Positions 1 through 13,900 of a stretch of 64,000 nucleotides of DNA are shown here, piece by piece. Numbering within the stretch: the first letter of the stretch is position 1; the number at the start of each line of letters is the position of its first letter. Both the position numbers and the translations under genes were made by a program. The stretch comes from Ascidia mentula (lineage: Eukaryota > Chordata > Ascidiacea > Phlebobranchia > Ascidiidae), in the NCBI GenBank assembly GCA_947561715.1, contig OX387200.1, positions 9,488,501-9,552,500 of the forward strand, written 5' to 3'. A model generated the notes under the pieces. That model made no database searches, had not been told where the DNA came from, and saw nothing but the letters and a program-made list of their open reading frames with translations.

Positions 1-1910
1 GCATTTTTGTTTTTTAGGAATTAAAACACGTCATGCAGGTTTATTGTAATGATAGAAAAATCTGATAAAAACAGTATATTGGTATATTACTATTACTCTA
101 TCTGCTTAAAACTACAAATAAATTCTACATGTACCCGAAGCACTTATGTTATCAAGAAATGCTTCAACTCTGGCCAAGTTTTGTGGGGTTGCCAAGGCTA
201 AATTGGACGCATAGCAGCCGCCATTTGGAACACTCGACGAATATACATCTGGAGTGGATGAGAACGTTACCACAGCAAACTGAAATTGTTTAGCAGAAAG
301 TTATTACTTTGGCATTGCAACAAACACAACTTTTTGTTTAACCTGGTCACTGGGGTTAAGCGTGTTCATCACTGTCTTTGCAGCGTCCCTGGCCAGAGAT
401 ATGTATGTCACTCCATTGCTGTCGGTCTGACTCATCGAACCGCTCGTGTCAACAACAATCACAACCTCTTTTGGTTTAGGCACGTTGCCCTTGACGTACC
501 AGGGCCTGGAAAGAAAGAACAGGATATTCGTCATCATTACTGCCTACGAAGTTATTAAAAACGGTAACGTCGCTGACAGGTGAGAGGTCGGCAAACCATA
601 TGGTTCCAGGGCCGCATTTATCCTGATATGGCTTCCTGCTCATGAAGTAAAATAAAAAGAATGTAAATAAACATAACACAATTTAGACATTTTTAACCAC
701 TTGTCTTTACTGAAAACAGTTATTTTGTTTCGTGTGGGTCAAAATAACCCCTACCAAATTAGACTGTGGCTCAGGTTTGCAGTTTAGTGCCTGAGATGTA
801 ATTGACTCCTTCCAAAGGTAGCCGACCTAAGCTGTAGGTATTATTGATACAAGAGGTAGACACCTAAATCTGTTGTCGTATGATCCACAATCGCTGGCAA
901 TAGCTGCGGGAAAAAGGGTCGTGATTCCTTGCTCGCTGCCGAAGTATTGCCATTTTAGAGCTGGGGCGTTTTGCAAGTTTTCCATACATTTTGACAAAAA
1001 TGTGGACTGTAGTTTAATTGCGTTGCTTTGTGCATTTGAAGACACTCGCTCGCAAACAGATGTGGTGGACACCTGCATTGTGATAGTTGCAAAAACATTT
1101 GCAGCATAGCAAATATTCGGGAAGAAACAAAAGAATTCATACCGGTTGCTTGAACCTAGAGTCTTGTAACAGTTCGCTCGACAATAAATTACAGCATTGG
1201 CGGTAATAAGTAGTTCCAGAGTAAGCTGACTCCACTGTGCTCCGCAGCTCCGTGACAATAGAAATTCGACTTTGAAATTTGGCACTGAATATGCTGCTAA
1301 GCTACAAAGTTGTTTATTTATTTTCGAAGTTTCTATGGAACCGAATCTATTGAAGTCTGTATTGTTCTAAAAGGATTGAATTTGTACTGCGTGTGTTTGT
1401 AACAGGAGAATTCCTATATTTAAACTTATTTCTTGAGTATTAAACAAGCATGTTGTACCGCTCTAGGGCAAAAGCAGATAGATACGTGAAGACAAGTGCT
1501 TCTCGCGTATTTTTTATGAAGGGAATGTATTAGATTGACACGATACTACAAAGGACTTTACATATTATATACAACACCTCCTGTAGCAGAGACACCCCTG
1601 GCAGAGATTGGCTTGAGTAGGAGAGAGAATCCAAATGATTCTGTAAAAACATATTGTTCTGTAAATAAACACTGGGGTAATTTGCATCAAAGCAGCCTAA
1701 TTAAATTAGCCCACTATAGTGTAACCGACAAAGTGATTACTATAGTTTAATCTACGATTTAGCAACCTGCATATTGCCGTGTTTGAGCGAATCCTCGACC
1801 AAATTCACAACCTTGCTTGCAAGTGCGCTTTGATCGACAATTGCTGCATCTTGACTTAAGGCTTTGCCCGTCAGAACGAAAAAAACTGTGATTATTGCGA
1901 CAGTCACCAT
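1..1910 (-). CDS. CACHD1: CACHD1/alpha2delta-like VWA protein, 5' exons (partial)
   Basis: Type I cell-surface protein of the calcium-channel alpha2delta/CACHD1 family. Exons on the minus strand: 1910-1767 (ATG, hydrophobic signal peptide, then a short helix), probably 1640-1596, 1247-1143, 1072-864, 505-343 and 279-135; the gene continues past the left edge. The 1072-864 exon carries the family stretch LKWQYFGSEQGITTLFPA and ends in the arginine codon completed at 505. The next exon reads PWYVKG, then VVIVVDTSGSMS, a VWA domain with an intact DxSGS metal site. Exon 279-135 gives the next VWA strand, FAVVTF, and two cysteines. The Cys-Glu-Arg before the WQYF block matches CACHD1 better than CACNA2D, as I recall the families. 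In CACHD1 the corresponding metal site is degenerate, so CACNA2D-like remains possible. One N-terminal exon between 1247 and 1596 was not found. Confidence 0.75.
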
Positions 1911-2380
1911 GATTTCTTTGGTAAACTTACAAAAAATGTGCTAGAACACACTAAAATATCAATAACATCTTTCCAAATTAGATTAAACACGAAAACACCT
2001 GACAATTAAGTTCTTGTTCTGTTATTAACCACAAACGGGATAAGTGTCCTCGGACCATAGCGCCAACAACAGTCGAGTGTATTGTAACCTATGACAAAGG
2101 AAAAGTTTGAGGAATTTTCCCCAAAATGTAATTCGATGCAGCTGCCATTGTTGGTAAGAGGTGGGTGTACATCGATGCGTCACCACCGTCATTTCGGCGA
2201 AATGGAATTTGGTTAAAACCGAAATTATTTCACGCATGAATGAACACGGCTTCAAACAATTGTGTTCACACAAAATAAGCATTAACTCACGAAAAAAACA
2301 AAAATGAGTTGAAATAACAAACATTTCAATCAGCAAGGTGTCCAATATTTGCAAAACAATATCTACACTTTAAAATTGCA
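1911..2380. other. Upstream region of CACHD1-like gene
   Basis: Presumed 5' flank of the minus-strand CACHD1-like gene. I see no convincing TATA box or coding exon. Confidence 0.4.
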
Positions 2381-3351
2381 ATTTTTGAACACCTATAAAG
2401 TATATAGCAACGAAATGGGTTTGACTGCGGTGTCGCTGTGTGAATCCCAGCGATCGCGTATTTTCGGCGCTGCATACAAGTGCCAATTTAATAATGTTCC
2501 GGGCCATACGATTTTTTCAAAATTGGTGTAGAATAGGCTTAGAACATCTAGATCACATTACAATAGCGTTTTTTGAACACCTATAAAGTATATCGCAACG
2601 AAATGGGTTTGACTGCGGTCACGCTGTGTGAATCCCAGTATTCGCGTATTTTCGGCGCTGCATACAAGTGCCAATTTAATAATGTTCCGGGCCATAGGAT
2701 TTTTTTAAAATTGGTGTACAATAGGCTCAGAACATGTAGATCACATTACAATAGCGTTTTTTGAACACCTATAAAGTATATCGCAACGAAATGGGTTTGA
2801 CTGCGGTCACGCTGTGTGAATCCCAGCGATCGCGTATTTTCGGCGCTGCATACAAGTGCCAATTTAATAATGTTCCGGGCCATACGATTTTTTCAAAATT
2901 GGTGTAGAATAGGCTCAGAACATGTAGATCACATTACAATAGCGTTTTTTGAACACCTATAAAGTATATCGCAACGAAATGGGTTTGACTGCGGTCACGC
3001 TGTGTGAATCCCAGCATGCATGCGCATTGTTCGTCAAAGGCTTTGACTGAAACAGTAGGCAGTGAGCATTTGCGGCGCTGCATACAAGTACCAATTTAAT
3101 AATGTTCCGGGACACAGAATTTTTTAAAAATTGGTGTAGAATAGGCTTAGAACATCTAGATCACATTACAATAGCGTTTTTTGAACACCTATAAAGTATA
3201 TCGCAACGAAATGGGTTTGACTGCGGTCACGCTGTGTGAATCCCAGCGATCGCGTATTTTCGGCGCTGCATACAAGTGCCAATTTAATAATGTTCCGGGG
3301 CATAGGATTTTTTTTAAATTGGTGTAGAATAGGCTTAGAACATGTAGATCG
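2381..3351. repeat. Five-copy ~188-bp tandem repeat (minisatellite)
   Basis: The landmark GAACACCTATAAAG recurs at 2387, 2575, 2763, 2951 and 3183. The first three steps are exactly 188 bp. The last step is 232 bp because unit 4 has about 44 extra bp (about 3015-3070) in place of the GCGATCGCG block. Units are nearly identical, differing by scattered substitutions. Short open frames inside the array come from the repeat and lack gene evidence. It lies between two divergently transcribed genes. Confidence 0.9.
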
Positions 3352-4904
3352 GAAATTTACGTCAGACTGAAGCAATAGTAATCAACAATTTCATTCTAAT
3401 GCAAACATGTCAAGTTGTACTAAATAAAAGATCCTAAAAAAGCAAAATAAACTTGCTTTGTTGAAAAAGAAAACAAATAATTACTGATCGCTCAGAAGTC
3501 TAGGCTGCAACTATTATTCATCTCAAAAGATGGCGATTCCATTCACTCTGGTCACATTTCATTATTACTGCGATTCCTTGACTAAGTGCCTTTCTCAATG
3601 TTCTTATCTTTATCTTCCATAAAGTTAACACGCACAAAACCGATATTTGTTGCAGATTTATACCCACGTCAACATAAGAAGCTGTGCAGGGTTTCCCAAA
3701 CTTTTTTGGCCGCGGCCCCCATTTTGTAAACCAGTTTTTTCTCCAACGAATACCATTGTTCGCTTCAAAACTAAGGGATTTCTATCGTAACGACTGCGTT
3801 GCATCCACAATACTTGTGTTCTCCATTTGGCAACTCGAAGTTTTGAAACGCTTTTTTATTGATCAATTTGTTTTTGCACTGCGTAAAAATGTTTTTGTTG
3901 TCAGTTAATCCAAAAACCTCACTCAATAAAGAACAAAGTTTTTGCTAGTCGTAATTGTGAAATTTGTTTCAATCACCGTGTAACGACAAAAGTGTGTACG
4001 TTTGTGTTTACAATTTTCGCAGTTCTTCCTTCGCTTGAGTGAACTCTTGCGTGAAAGCTCAGGAAAATGAAGAAAAGCGAGCGATTTGTTTTGTGACGAT
4101 TAGCTTTTCTTGTGAAAGAAGTTAATTTTATGACTTCGACGTCGTTTGGCTTGCCGTATAGTTGTGCTCGTATTGTCACAATCAGTCGTTTAATGACAGC
4201 CAGGCCATCCGCTTAATTACAGTATAGCCGAACTCTATGTGATTCTGTATGTGAAAAGTAAACCACTCGATTGTTCTATAATAAGACAGTTGTACCTGTT
4301 GTATGGTCAAGATATAGAGAACCATTAGGTATTGTAAATTGTACAATAAGCAAATTGTGATCATTTGCTGGTTTAAGTTATGAAGAACACCAAACAAAAA
4401 AATAAGCTGATGCGATATTGGAGAGTTTGTGTTTTAAGTGAAGAATTTTTTTCGGCAAATGTTGACTTGCCAACATTTTTGCCATTTTAACGTATTGTTT
4501 TTTTTGGCAAGTATTGTGATGACTTAATTTTAAAATGTTTGCAGTAGTAGCCTGCATTTTGTGGATTTATCGATACTCTCACCATTCTGGAAAAAATCAG
4601 GATTTGTTGCTTTGTAATGTTAATATGATTTTGGAAAAAAATGTCACTGTAATTATTGTATATTTAAGCTTGGTAAAAACTGTGTCTGTAGTTGCTGAAC
4701 AAAACTTTTTAGTCAATCTTTCAGACAGCTCTTATAGGCTTGGTATAAGTTGTGTTTTAAATTAATCTGAAAATTATTGTTCGGTCAATATTACCCTACT
4801 TTCTTGTTAATATTTTTGTAGTTGAGGATTTTCTAGCTAAAATAGTAGACCTGTAGTGTGTTTGTTTATCGATTTGTAAATGGATGTGAATTTTATTTGG
4901 CAAC
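3352..4904. other. Intergenic region upstream of DENND4
   Basis: AT-rich. At 3688 a stretch GGTTTCCCAAACTTTTTT resembles a single hAT-type terminus, with no partner end found. No exon or RNA gene is seen. The proximal part should hold the DENND4 promoter and 5' UTR, but no TATA box stands out. Confidence 0.5.
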
Positions 4905-7900
4905 ATGTCATCTGAGGAATATCCCAAAGTTGCCGACTACTTTGTGGTTGCTGGTCTTACTGAATCATCCAAACCATTAGAAGAGGATTTGGCCTTTCCA
5001 AATGCCCAGCACAAACTTAGTGATCAAAGAAAGGATCCTATCACAGATATTTCTGTTATTGACAAGTATGCTTCACATTCGGACACATTTCCAAACCTAA
5101 ATGTATATGCGCCTTTCTGTAAATGTGTATTTTGTGTGCAGAACACTGGAGGAGACTTGCCCACAAGGTTTTACTTGCATTGAGCAAACACCAACAGGCC
5201 TTTTTGCTGATTTGAACCATGGTAGTCTGAGTGCCCACAATCTACTTCTTTGCTACAGAAGGGGAAAGGACAAACCTCCACTTATAGATCTTGGGTAATG
5301 GATGTAACACATGTTTTCTGCATTCAATTTCAATATAACAGTACACATAACGCAGTAATATTACATGCAATGGCATGATAGGCAGGATCGCCCCACTGTG
5401 CAGGTCCTTGCTTGGCGATCACAGCTATCGTATCGCGATCTTGCGCACCAGTGTACCTTGGCCACAGTATATCCCGTGAAACCACTGAGCTCCTGTAGCT
5501 CAGTTAGTAGAGCATTGGGCCTGGTTAGCCCAGGTTCATGAGTTCAAACCTCACCGGGAGCTTGATTTTTCAAATCTCGCTCCGACTTGTCAGGAAAAAG
5601 TGGCTGATCCAGCTAGGCTCTATTGCCTGGCAAATATTATTATATATATACATGTCTTCAACGTAGCATGTTTCAATATATATACAACAGAATAAAAATG
5701 GCTTTCTTACTACCTATAAATATCCAGTAATTATGACAACGAAGATGAGTTTACCATTAACATATTGCTATGTAGCAATGGTTCCTATCTTAAATATTTC
5801 AAATTATGCATGGTGATGTTACATATTTTTGCAGTGTTTACTATGAGGGCTTGGAGACTGTGCGTCCAGGAATCGAAATATTGGAAACCACTCCAGCTGG
5901 AAAATCTGCAAATGTCAACAATAAGAGTGGTAGGTTTGCATGACCACTTTATATCTGAAGGATAAAAAACAGTCAATATAACTGAACATGACATGATGTA
6001 TCGTTGTTATTCATAGGAATAGGCATACACTTAAAGGCATACAAATAAAATTGGAAACAAACAAATCAGAAAATATGGCAACAATAATTTGTTTACTTCC
6101 TGTCTGGCAATATAATGACAACAATGCTTAACCATAAGCCCAAACCCCCACCAAGTTCTGTACACTGTTGCATGACATTTGTGGTATTTTTTACTATTTA
6201 AGGCAGGTAATGATGTAGTCTTTATGGCCTGTTATCTTGGCATAGTTCCTGTTCGCCCTGGGGCCGTCAGGCATGAGTGCTCTGTCTGCCACATTAAGCT
6301 GCGAATACTTGACACAAAAATGTGGCAATTCATTCTGTGTGGGTGGTGTGGTGTTGTTTAATGTGGGACTATGTTTATGCCTTCCATTAAACAATTTACT
6401 CGTTGTTCTACATTAGATCCTGTATAAACTACATTTAATACATTCTGTAGTGTTTGATTCTTGTTGAACTATACCTCACTGCTGTAATTTAATTTGATCT
6501 ACTGCATTGGCTAACTCCAATTGATCTGTACTTAATACATTGAGAATACACATGACTAAAAAAACAAATGCTACTGTATCCAAACATACCTGCATTGACC
6601 TATATATCATTTTGCAGTAACAACTATCCAATAACTAGTTTGTCAATATGGACCATTTCTGAAAGTTCATCTTCTGTAATAATACCAGACTTTATGTTGC
6701 TTTTATTTCCACAGGAATGGGAAGCTTTCCAATTTACTTGACCTACAGACGAGCAAAGGAGTCTGCTCCACAAAACTCATTAGTTGTTACTGACATTTGT
6801 ATTATTATCACCAACAAGGGTGAAAAGGCCCCATATGCATTTTGTCAAATTCCCAAAAACCTTAACAAAGGCCTGGTAAGACAGTGAACTTTGTCTTTTT
6901 GTGGAAGCAATAGTTTATTAACATGTATAGTATGGTGGATGCCAACAGTTTTGCACATTTATGTGCATGTTTGATTTGATTGATATGTTTTCACTAAACA
7001 TTCATGTTAATCTCTAAGTTCTGTATGAGAACTAACATATTGACCTGGAACGTAGTGAGATGGTATTGCATGCAACAAAGTATTTTTTGAAAATATTTCC
7101 AACATTCAGATTGGGTCAAGTGTTCACCTCTGTTACAAGAAATCCATGAGACAAGTGGACTCCATTCCTTTTAAAGCTGGTAAGTTTTTGGACACCTTCT
7201 AGGGTAAAATTACGTAAGACTGTTTTTTTAAAATTGCATTTATAATTCATGCACAATTGAATGGAATGTTTGCATGCAAAGTGCAGCTGGCTGGCTTTTA
7301 AGACACCAGACTTTTGCACTTGTTAATGTTGTGCCCAGTCTGTTGCCTCCTATCAATTATGCATGAAGATAAATGAAAGTCTGCTGATAAACTACAGCTG
7401 TAAAGAAATAATATCTCAAGCAGTGCATTTGGTTTTATGCCACATCCCTTGTCATTTTCTCCAAAGTCATTGGCTTGCAAGTAGCTTTTTGCTACATCAT
7501 TTGTGTCCCAGTGGATTAGTTTATGTTTTGGCCAGGTTTAATGGGAAGATATCCAGCTGAAGATGTTGGATCTTTTCCTCTGCCTTCCACTGTCCCACTC
7601 TTCTGTCTTCCTATGGGTGCAACCATCGAGTGCTGGTCAAGCAAAACAAGACATCCCCTGCCAACATTTTCTTCATTTGTTTTGACTACAGAAACATCAG
7701 AAAAAGTATGGTTGATCTCTCATGTATCCTTACAGCTATGATAAAGTGGTTGTATATATTTACTTGTGATTATCTCATAGAGAATCAAGTATTTGCATAA
7801 ATGTCAATAGTTGCTTTCAGATTAATGAATAAAATAGACCACTTAAACTTATATATGACTCAGGTCTTTGGTGCTGTTGTTTCCTTCTATGAAAGCTATC

Positions 7901-10900
7901 CGGAAGAAAAACTTACAGACGAACAACGTTACAAGCTTGGCCTATTGCGCGGCGATGGCCAGAGGTCACGAACAGTTAAAACTGTGCACACAAACAAAGC
8001 CATATGCCTGTTATCTCGATGGCCCATGTTCAACAACTTCCGGGACTTTCTGATGTATTTATATCGCTTGACTGTTTCTCCTATTGCACACCCAATCCCC
8101 GTGGAACGGTAAGTACTGAAAATGACCAATCAAAAAAAATTTCTGTGTAAATATTCCTGGATAATGAATCAGGTACAGCAGATTGTGGCAGGAATTTTCT
8201 ATTTTTGTTAAGTTTGGATTACAAACACTTATGGAAGTTTAGGCAAGATGTTAAAATACTAAACACACCATGTGTAACGTCTGCCACTTGATTGAGTGAA
8301 TATTTACTTCCTGTACAGACATATTGCTCACTTCATGCATAATGTTCCCTTTCCAACCTCGCAAAGACCTCTTGTCCAATATCAGGTGACCTTTTCATAT
8401 TTGTTTTACTATGAATAGTATTCTTGTTCATTTGTTGTTGTTTACACTCTTTATCAAAGGTTGTAGAGAATAAACTTCATTAAATTCGTTTTTTTTTGTG
8501 TAAAGAAACAGCTTTTTGTTTCGTATGTTTCTTGGAGTTGATTTTCTTTAACTGGTGTGAATGATGAAAGAGACTATGACAGAAAACACAAATAGTCCAT
8601 CCTTCACTAACTACCCCGACTTTTCAAATCATCATTTCAGTAGCCAGTTCTTTGCATATCTCACCCTTTGCACAAAATCAAACAGATTTTTCAAGTCAGC
8701 AATATCGTAAAACTGCTAAGGGTTGTAGGCATTATGTATTGTGTGTAATTGGCTTGGGTCTGTTGCACAAACCACATGTCACTCCATATTATGATGCATA
8801 GGCCATAAAAGACTATTCTCAGAAGACAATAAACTGCTGACGGTCTGTTTTTCGCAGAATGTTCTGGTGTGGTCCAATAATTGCCAAGTTTTGATTGTTA
8901 AAAAATAAGAGTAACTTACTAATTGGATTAGGATTTTAGTAATTTTTTTGTACATTGATCATACAAAGAAATATAAACTAAAAGTTCTTTAGAATGTGAT
9001 TAGTAAATCAAATCTGGATCAAAAAAACCAAAGGCCCCTGGCAGGCTGTCGATCGCACACCGTATCAATAATAATGTATTAAAATCCAAACACAGCGATC
9101 TTCAGACAGCTCAGATCGATTTATTTAGAGAAAAATATATTTCGCCTAAAACGGCATCATCAGTTTCTCAGTTTCTTGGAGAAACTGATGATGCCGTTTT
9201 AGGCGAAATATATTTTTCTCTAAATAAATCGATCTGAGCTGTCTGAAGATCGCTGTGTTTGGATTTTAATACATTATTAAAGTTCTTTAGATTAACAAAT
9301 TTGAGTGTTTCAGATGTCACCAATGCATACCACAATCTTAACCAGACCACAGATCACGCCAATTCCTTTGAGGTAAAATAAATAATCTATTGCCTGTTAA
9401 TCCAAATTCCTGTAAGCCATTGATCTGATTAAGAATTTGTAATTCCTTGAATGGTTATTAACAATCCCATGCAGAAGATGTTATTGTCACTTGTAATGTC
9501 AGTGCCCATCTGCCACAATGTGCGAAATCAGTTTTTTTTTTTTTCATCCGTTTATTGTTACAAAGGCATATGACAGGTGAAAATACTAAATTAAATGTTA
9601 TTATCCATTTGACTTTTTGCACTTGTTTCATTATGGAAAAACACACACAACATTTATATTTATTTACAAGTAGACCTGTTAACCAACTATTACTAATGTT
9701 TTGTTGTTGTGACAATGCAGTGGTGGATCTTTTCTTGCCCTCTTGGATGACTTGGGTCCTGAAAATATGATGACACTCCTTGTGCTGGCCTTGACCGAAC
9801 ATAAAATTGTCATTCATTCTCTCCGGCCAGCTGAAATCACATGTGTGGCAGAAGCTCTAATAACAGTAAGTTGGACTCAATATCCCCGATCCACATGTTA
9901 AGTTGTTTGATGAATCATTTAATGCAAACAATTTGATCTGTTTACAAGGTTTTGCCTGTTTGAATATCAATAAAGTATGTTTGTCACATCCTGTTCAAAA
10001 ATTGCATCTGAGTAATGTTCACTGATGTGTGCATGTGGTGTAGGTGTTAGATTTTGCTTCTGCATTGCTGCTTAAATTCAGTTCATGATTACATAATGTT
10101 GTGGGGCACAAAACAGTGTTCACATATTTTTATGCAGTTGCTTTTTAGAGTTAACTCTGAAACAGTAGAGTATTCAAATAAATTTAAATTAGTAATAGCA
10201 TTTTGGTTTTCATGTCAACATGTGTTATTACTTTAGTAAAATATTCAAAGCAACAAACTTGCAAAAACCTAACCTATCAAAGTTTGTTTTGAATTTGCAA
10301 TTGTAACTTTCTTTAACAGTTGCTTTTCCCATATAAATGGCAATGTACGTATGTCCCTCTATGCCCGCTAGAGATGGCTTATGTGCTGGAGGCCCCATGC
10401 CCCTTTATTGTTGGTGTTGATTCACGTTATTTTGATCTCTATGAACCCCCTTCTGATGTGGTTTGTGTTAACCTCGATACCAACAGCATCACTGTGTAAG
10501 TAACAAAATTCAACTGTCTTTTTTGTAAAAAATTTTATGACATTGCAATTGAAAATCTTATACCTGAAGTATGGGCTGGTGCATAAATGCTAATTTTAAA
10601 AATTTTGCCAAACTCTTTCATGGCTAGCGATGCTAAAATATCGGAGTAGTTAAATATCTCTATTACAGAAAAAAATGACATTCTTGGGCAAAAATAACTT
10701 GTTGGCAAAATACAATACAATCTATGGGTTCTTTGTCAAGGACAGTTTTTCTGAAATTACAGATTTTTTTTCTTCTGAAATTGCAATGCCTGGCAGTAAC
10801 AACAGCACAACAATATCCTAGTTTTTTGGAACTCATGTGCACCAGTGTGTTGCGCCCCGGCATTTAATTTTTTCTAATCTTTTTTCCAACTCTTTAGCAT

Positions 10901-13900
10901 CGAGGAGAAATTAACTTGGAAAGTCCTTCCCAAGAAACCGGCCAAACATCTTCGTTCAGTGTTGCAGAAATACTTCAAGGAGGTATCTGAATGCCCGCGG
11001 GAAGAAACCATTCTTGATCCCGACATGACCAGAACTGAAAGGCACAGACAGCTGGATTTAGCCGTGCAGGTAAACTGGAAACCCCTGTTCTTGAGAAAAA
11101 GTTTGTTGTTATGAGGAAACAAATTATGTGTCCCTGTTGAAGAAATTGTGCACGGACTAGTGTCTGAAATTGACGTTTAAGGTTATTTGTTGGCCGAAAA
11201 ACAATTCGTTATTGTCTACACCAAATGTCACTGGCTTCCTTTTGTTGGCGAAACGTTTGTGTTGATTCAATGTTTCGTGACTCCCTGGAGTTTTCATTAT
11301 TCCCCTTTAGATACCACTTTCCTTTTTCCGTTGAAGTAAGTAAGGCCGAGTATGTGAGAAGTAAATGAGAAGATTACAGGTTGGTGTAAACGCAAATCAG
11401 CTTTGCACTGTAGAATTGAGAAATCGTCGAGAAAACGCTTTCGTGGACCTATCCATAATCCTTTTAAATCTCCCCAATTACAGCCTGGCGTGTTGTCAGG
11501 AACACCACCTTGTCGCATATAACATGACTTAATTACTGAAAGATTTATTTGTTCACAGGAAGCGGTGTTGAAGTTGATGTGTTCGCTCATGAAGGGATAT
11601 AGACAATTTCTTCTCCCAATAACCGAAGCACCGAGCGTCGGAACAACAGATCCAAGCTCACTTTTTAGCATTCAAGGTTTATTGTAGTGTTTATTTAGTG
11701 TTGATACATGAGACATATTTGACGAAGTTTTGTAAAACTGTTGTAACTTTCGTATTTTATTCAATGTTGATCATTTTTAATTAGAAATATATTTGCCTAA
11801 AAGTCGTACACGTTTTAAATTTCACCATCCGACATCAACCGCTCTTTAAAGCCAAAATGAGATGTGAAAAGGGATGTTGATTTAATCCGCATTCACAGCA
11901 AGGAATCTTTACTTTTAGAATTCATTCGGAGCCGTGAGAGAGCGAGTCAGCGTTTTTTCTCCTCCCTGAGTGGAACTCAACTCTTCTCATCTTTCATCGA
12001 GGAAAGATCTCTGACGTCATTCGCTGGAGGTGAGGGGGATTTGGCGGCGGGTCGATCTTCGAGTCTCGTCTTTTTCGACGAATGCATCGACCGCCTGACG
12101 CCTGAACACGCAGTTGAGAGCTACCGACTCATCGAGGCCGACGACTCCCTTAAGAGGTATGTAAGGGTTTGAGATGGTAACAATCTTCATACATTCGATG
12201 AAATTTTATTAGTACTCAAGAAAAATAAAAACTTACTACTGTAAGACTTGCTGAGTAGTATTTTAATTTCAATTTATCTCCACAAATAACAGTTAGTTGC
12301 CTTGTTCACACCTGACCATTAACATTCGCATAGATTTCTATGTTACATAGACTTGTATGTGAATCGCATATCTCGACCTAGTCTGGTGACGGTTCTTCAG
12401 TATCTACCTTGATTTTCTTGTTATTTGTGGAAGAGTTGGCTTCATTTTTGCGACGCGAATTTCAAAGTGTGACAAATAAACACAACAAAATTCTCAATAA
12501 AAGTAAATGCAATACAAGGTAAATACAACCCTAAACCAGCGGGAGATCGAAATCTGATTTTACTTAGTTTAGACTCGCACTGAAGTATCAGTTAATCTAT
12601 TCTAAACAGCAACTTCATTCTGAAATATGAAATTCATGTTGCTGCCAGGCATATTGTAATTCAAAAAGGTACTGCTATTCTGGCATAAAATATACGTACT
12701 GTATTTATTCGACGTTTCGTGTGTCATGCGATGAGACTTTATTCAGTACAACGGAAACTATTTACATAATGGATTGTTTCTATGTGGCCAGATAACATAT
12801 GCCTCACAGACCTGTATCAGACCTTAGCTCAATAAGCACTCATTCGAACTAATAGATATAAATGATATTGGGCTTTGATTTTAGACCTCCTTTGTTTTAA
12901 ATATGGATTTCCTTTTAACGAAATCAATTTAAGTATTACGGTCGGATATTTACGCACAATGTACCAAGTAGTTTAGATAAGTGGTTCTCACCCATTTGCA
13001 CTTGCGGAGCGGTAAAATTTAAAAATTCGGCCAGCTCTTACGCTCCGAAAAATGTGGTTATAGAAAAGTAAAATTTAATGAGACAAAGGTATGCACTTCG
13101 CACCATAAGAACAAAATCATTTAAATGAAAAAGGAATATATACAAAAGAATACGAAATTGACCGTAGCATGAAAAACACTGGTTTGTGAAGGGTTTGCTT
13201 TAGTGACATGTCGTTCTAAATTGTTTCAAAACCACTTAGCAGTGTTTCTTCGTATTTAGTGAACATACGGTGATGATCATGCCACCCGACGAATACGGCC
13301 TTCCGGAAGGAGTTGGTTACCAGTACACAACATTTCCGGAACTGCAGGATGAACTCTTTTTTCTTGGAGACGACGAAGGAGAGAGCAGTGATCCTCGCAA
13401 CGGGAGCATGAGTCGACCGCGACGCAAATCCGACACCTTTACGTTCGGTCGTCGAACCAAACAGGAAGTCAGGACCTTGCATAAGGTTGGTATTTTTATC
13501 CTGATTCGTTTTTGTCACGTTGGTAAAACCAAACCGTGTGCTGAGTAATTCGAAATGTGATGGCGTATGTTGCGTGATCAAGGGTTAATAATATCTACCT
13601 CATTTTTAAGTTGCCGGTGACTGTGAAGTATGTGACAACTATTAGCATCATGTTGTGACCTCTACGTTTTGGTGAAATGTTTTGCGTTGATCGGCAAATA
13701 CCCGTTAATAACAAACATTTTCACATGCATATGTCGTTAAACCTGCAAAATGCGATTACTTGTTTTGAATGTATATCTTAACTTCCATGTATAAAAAAGT
13801 TACCAACCCAGGGGAAACTACGCATTATTCGAAAGGCAATTGTCTCCCATCCAACTCTTCTATCGCCGGTATCCTAACTTCCCGATGTAACTTACAGATC

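Noticed and set aside
2381..3351. CRISPR-like array or tandem gene family
   Set aside because: Whole 188-bp units repeat with no unique spacers, the genome is eukaryotic, and the short frames inside show no family similarity.
5489..5561. Functional tRNA-Thr(GGT) gene
   Set aside because: Although it folds well, it has a T-stem mismatch, extra 5' and 3' tails, and a related copy at 48.5 kb with target duplications, so it is a SINE.
9070..9278. Fold-back DNA transposon with terminal inverted repeats
   Set aside because: The target duplication lies outside the palindrome, and the 49.7-kb copy has the same ends without the inverted arm, so the palindrome is a rearrangement inside a retroposon.
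12975..13170. hAT MITE starting AGTGGTTCTCACCC
   Set aside because: Only one terminus resembles hAT; no opposite end or target duplication was found.
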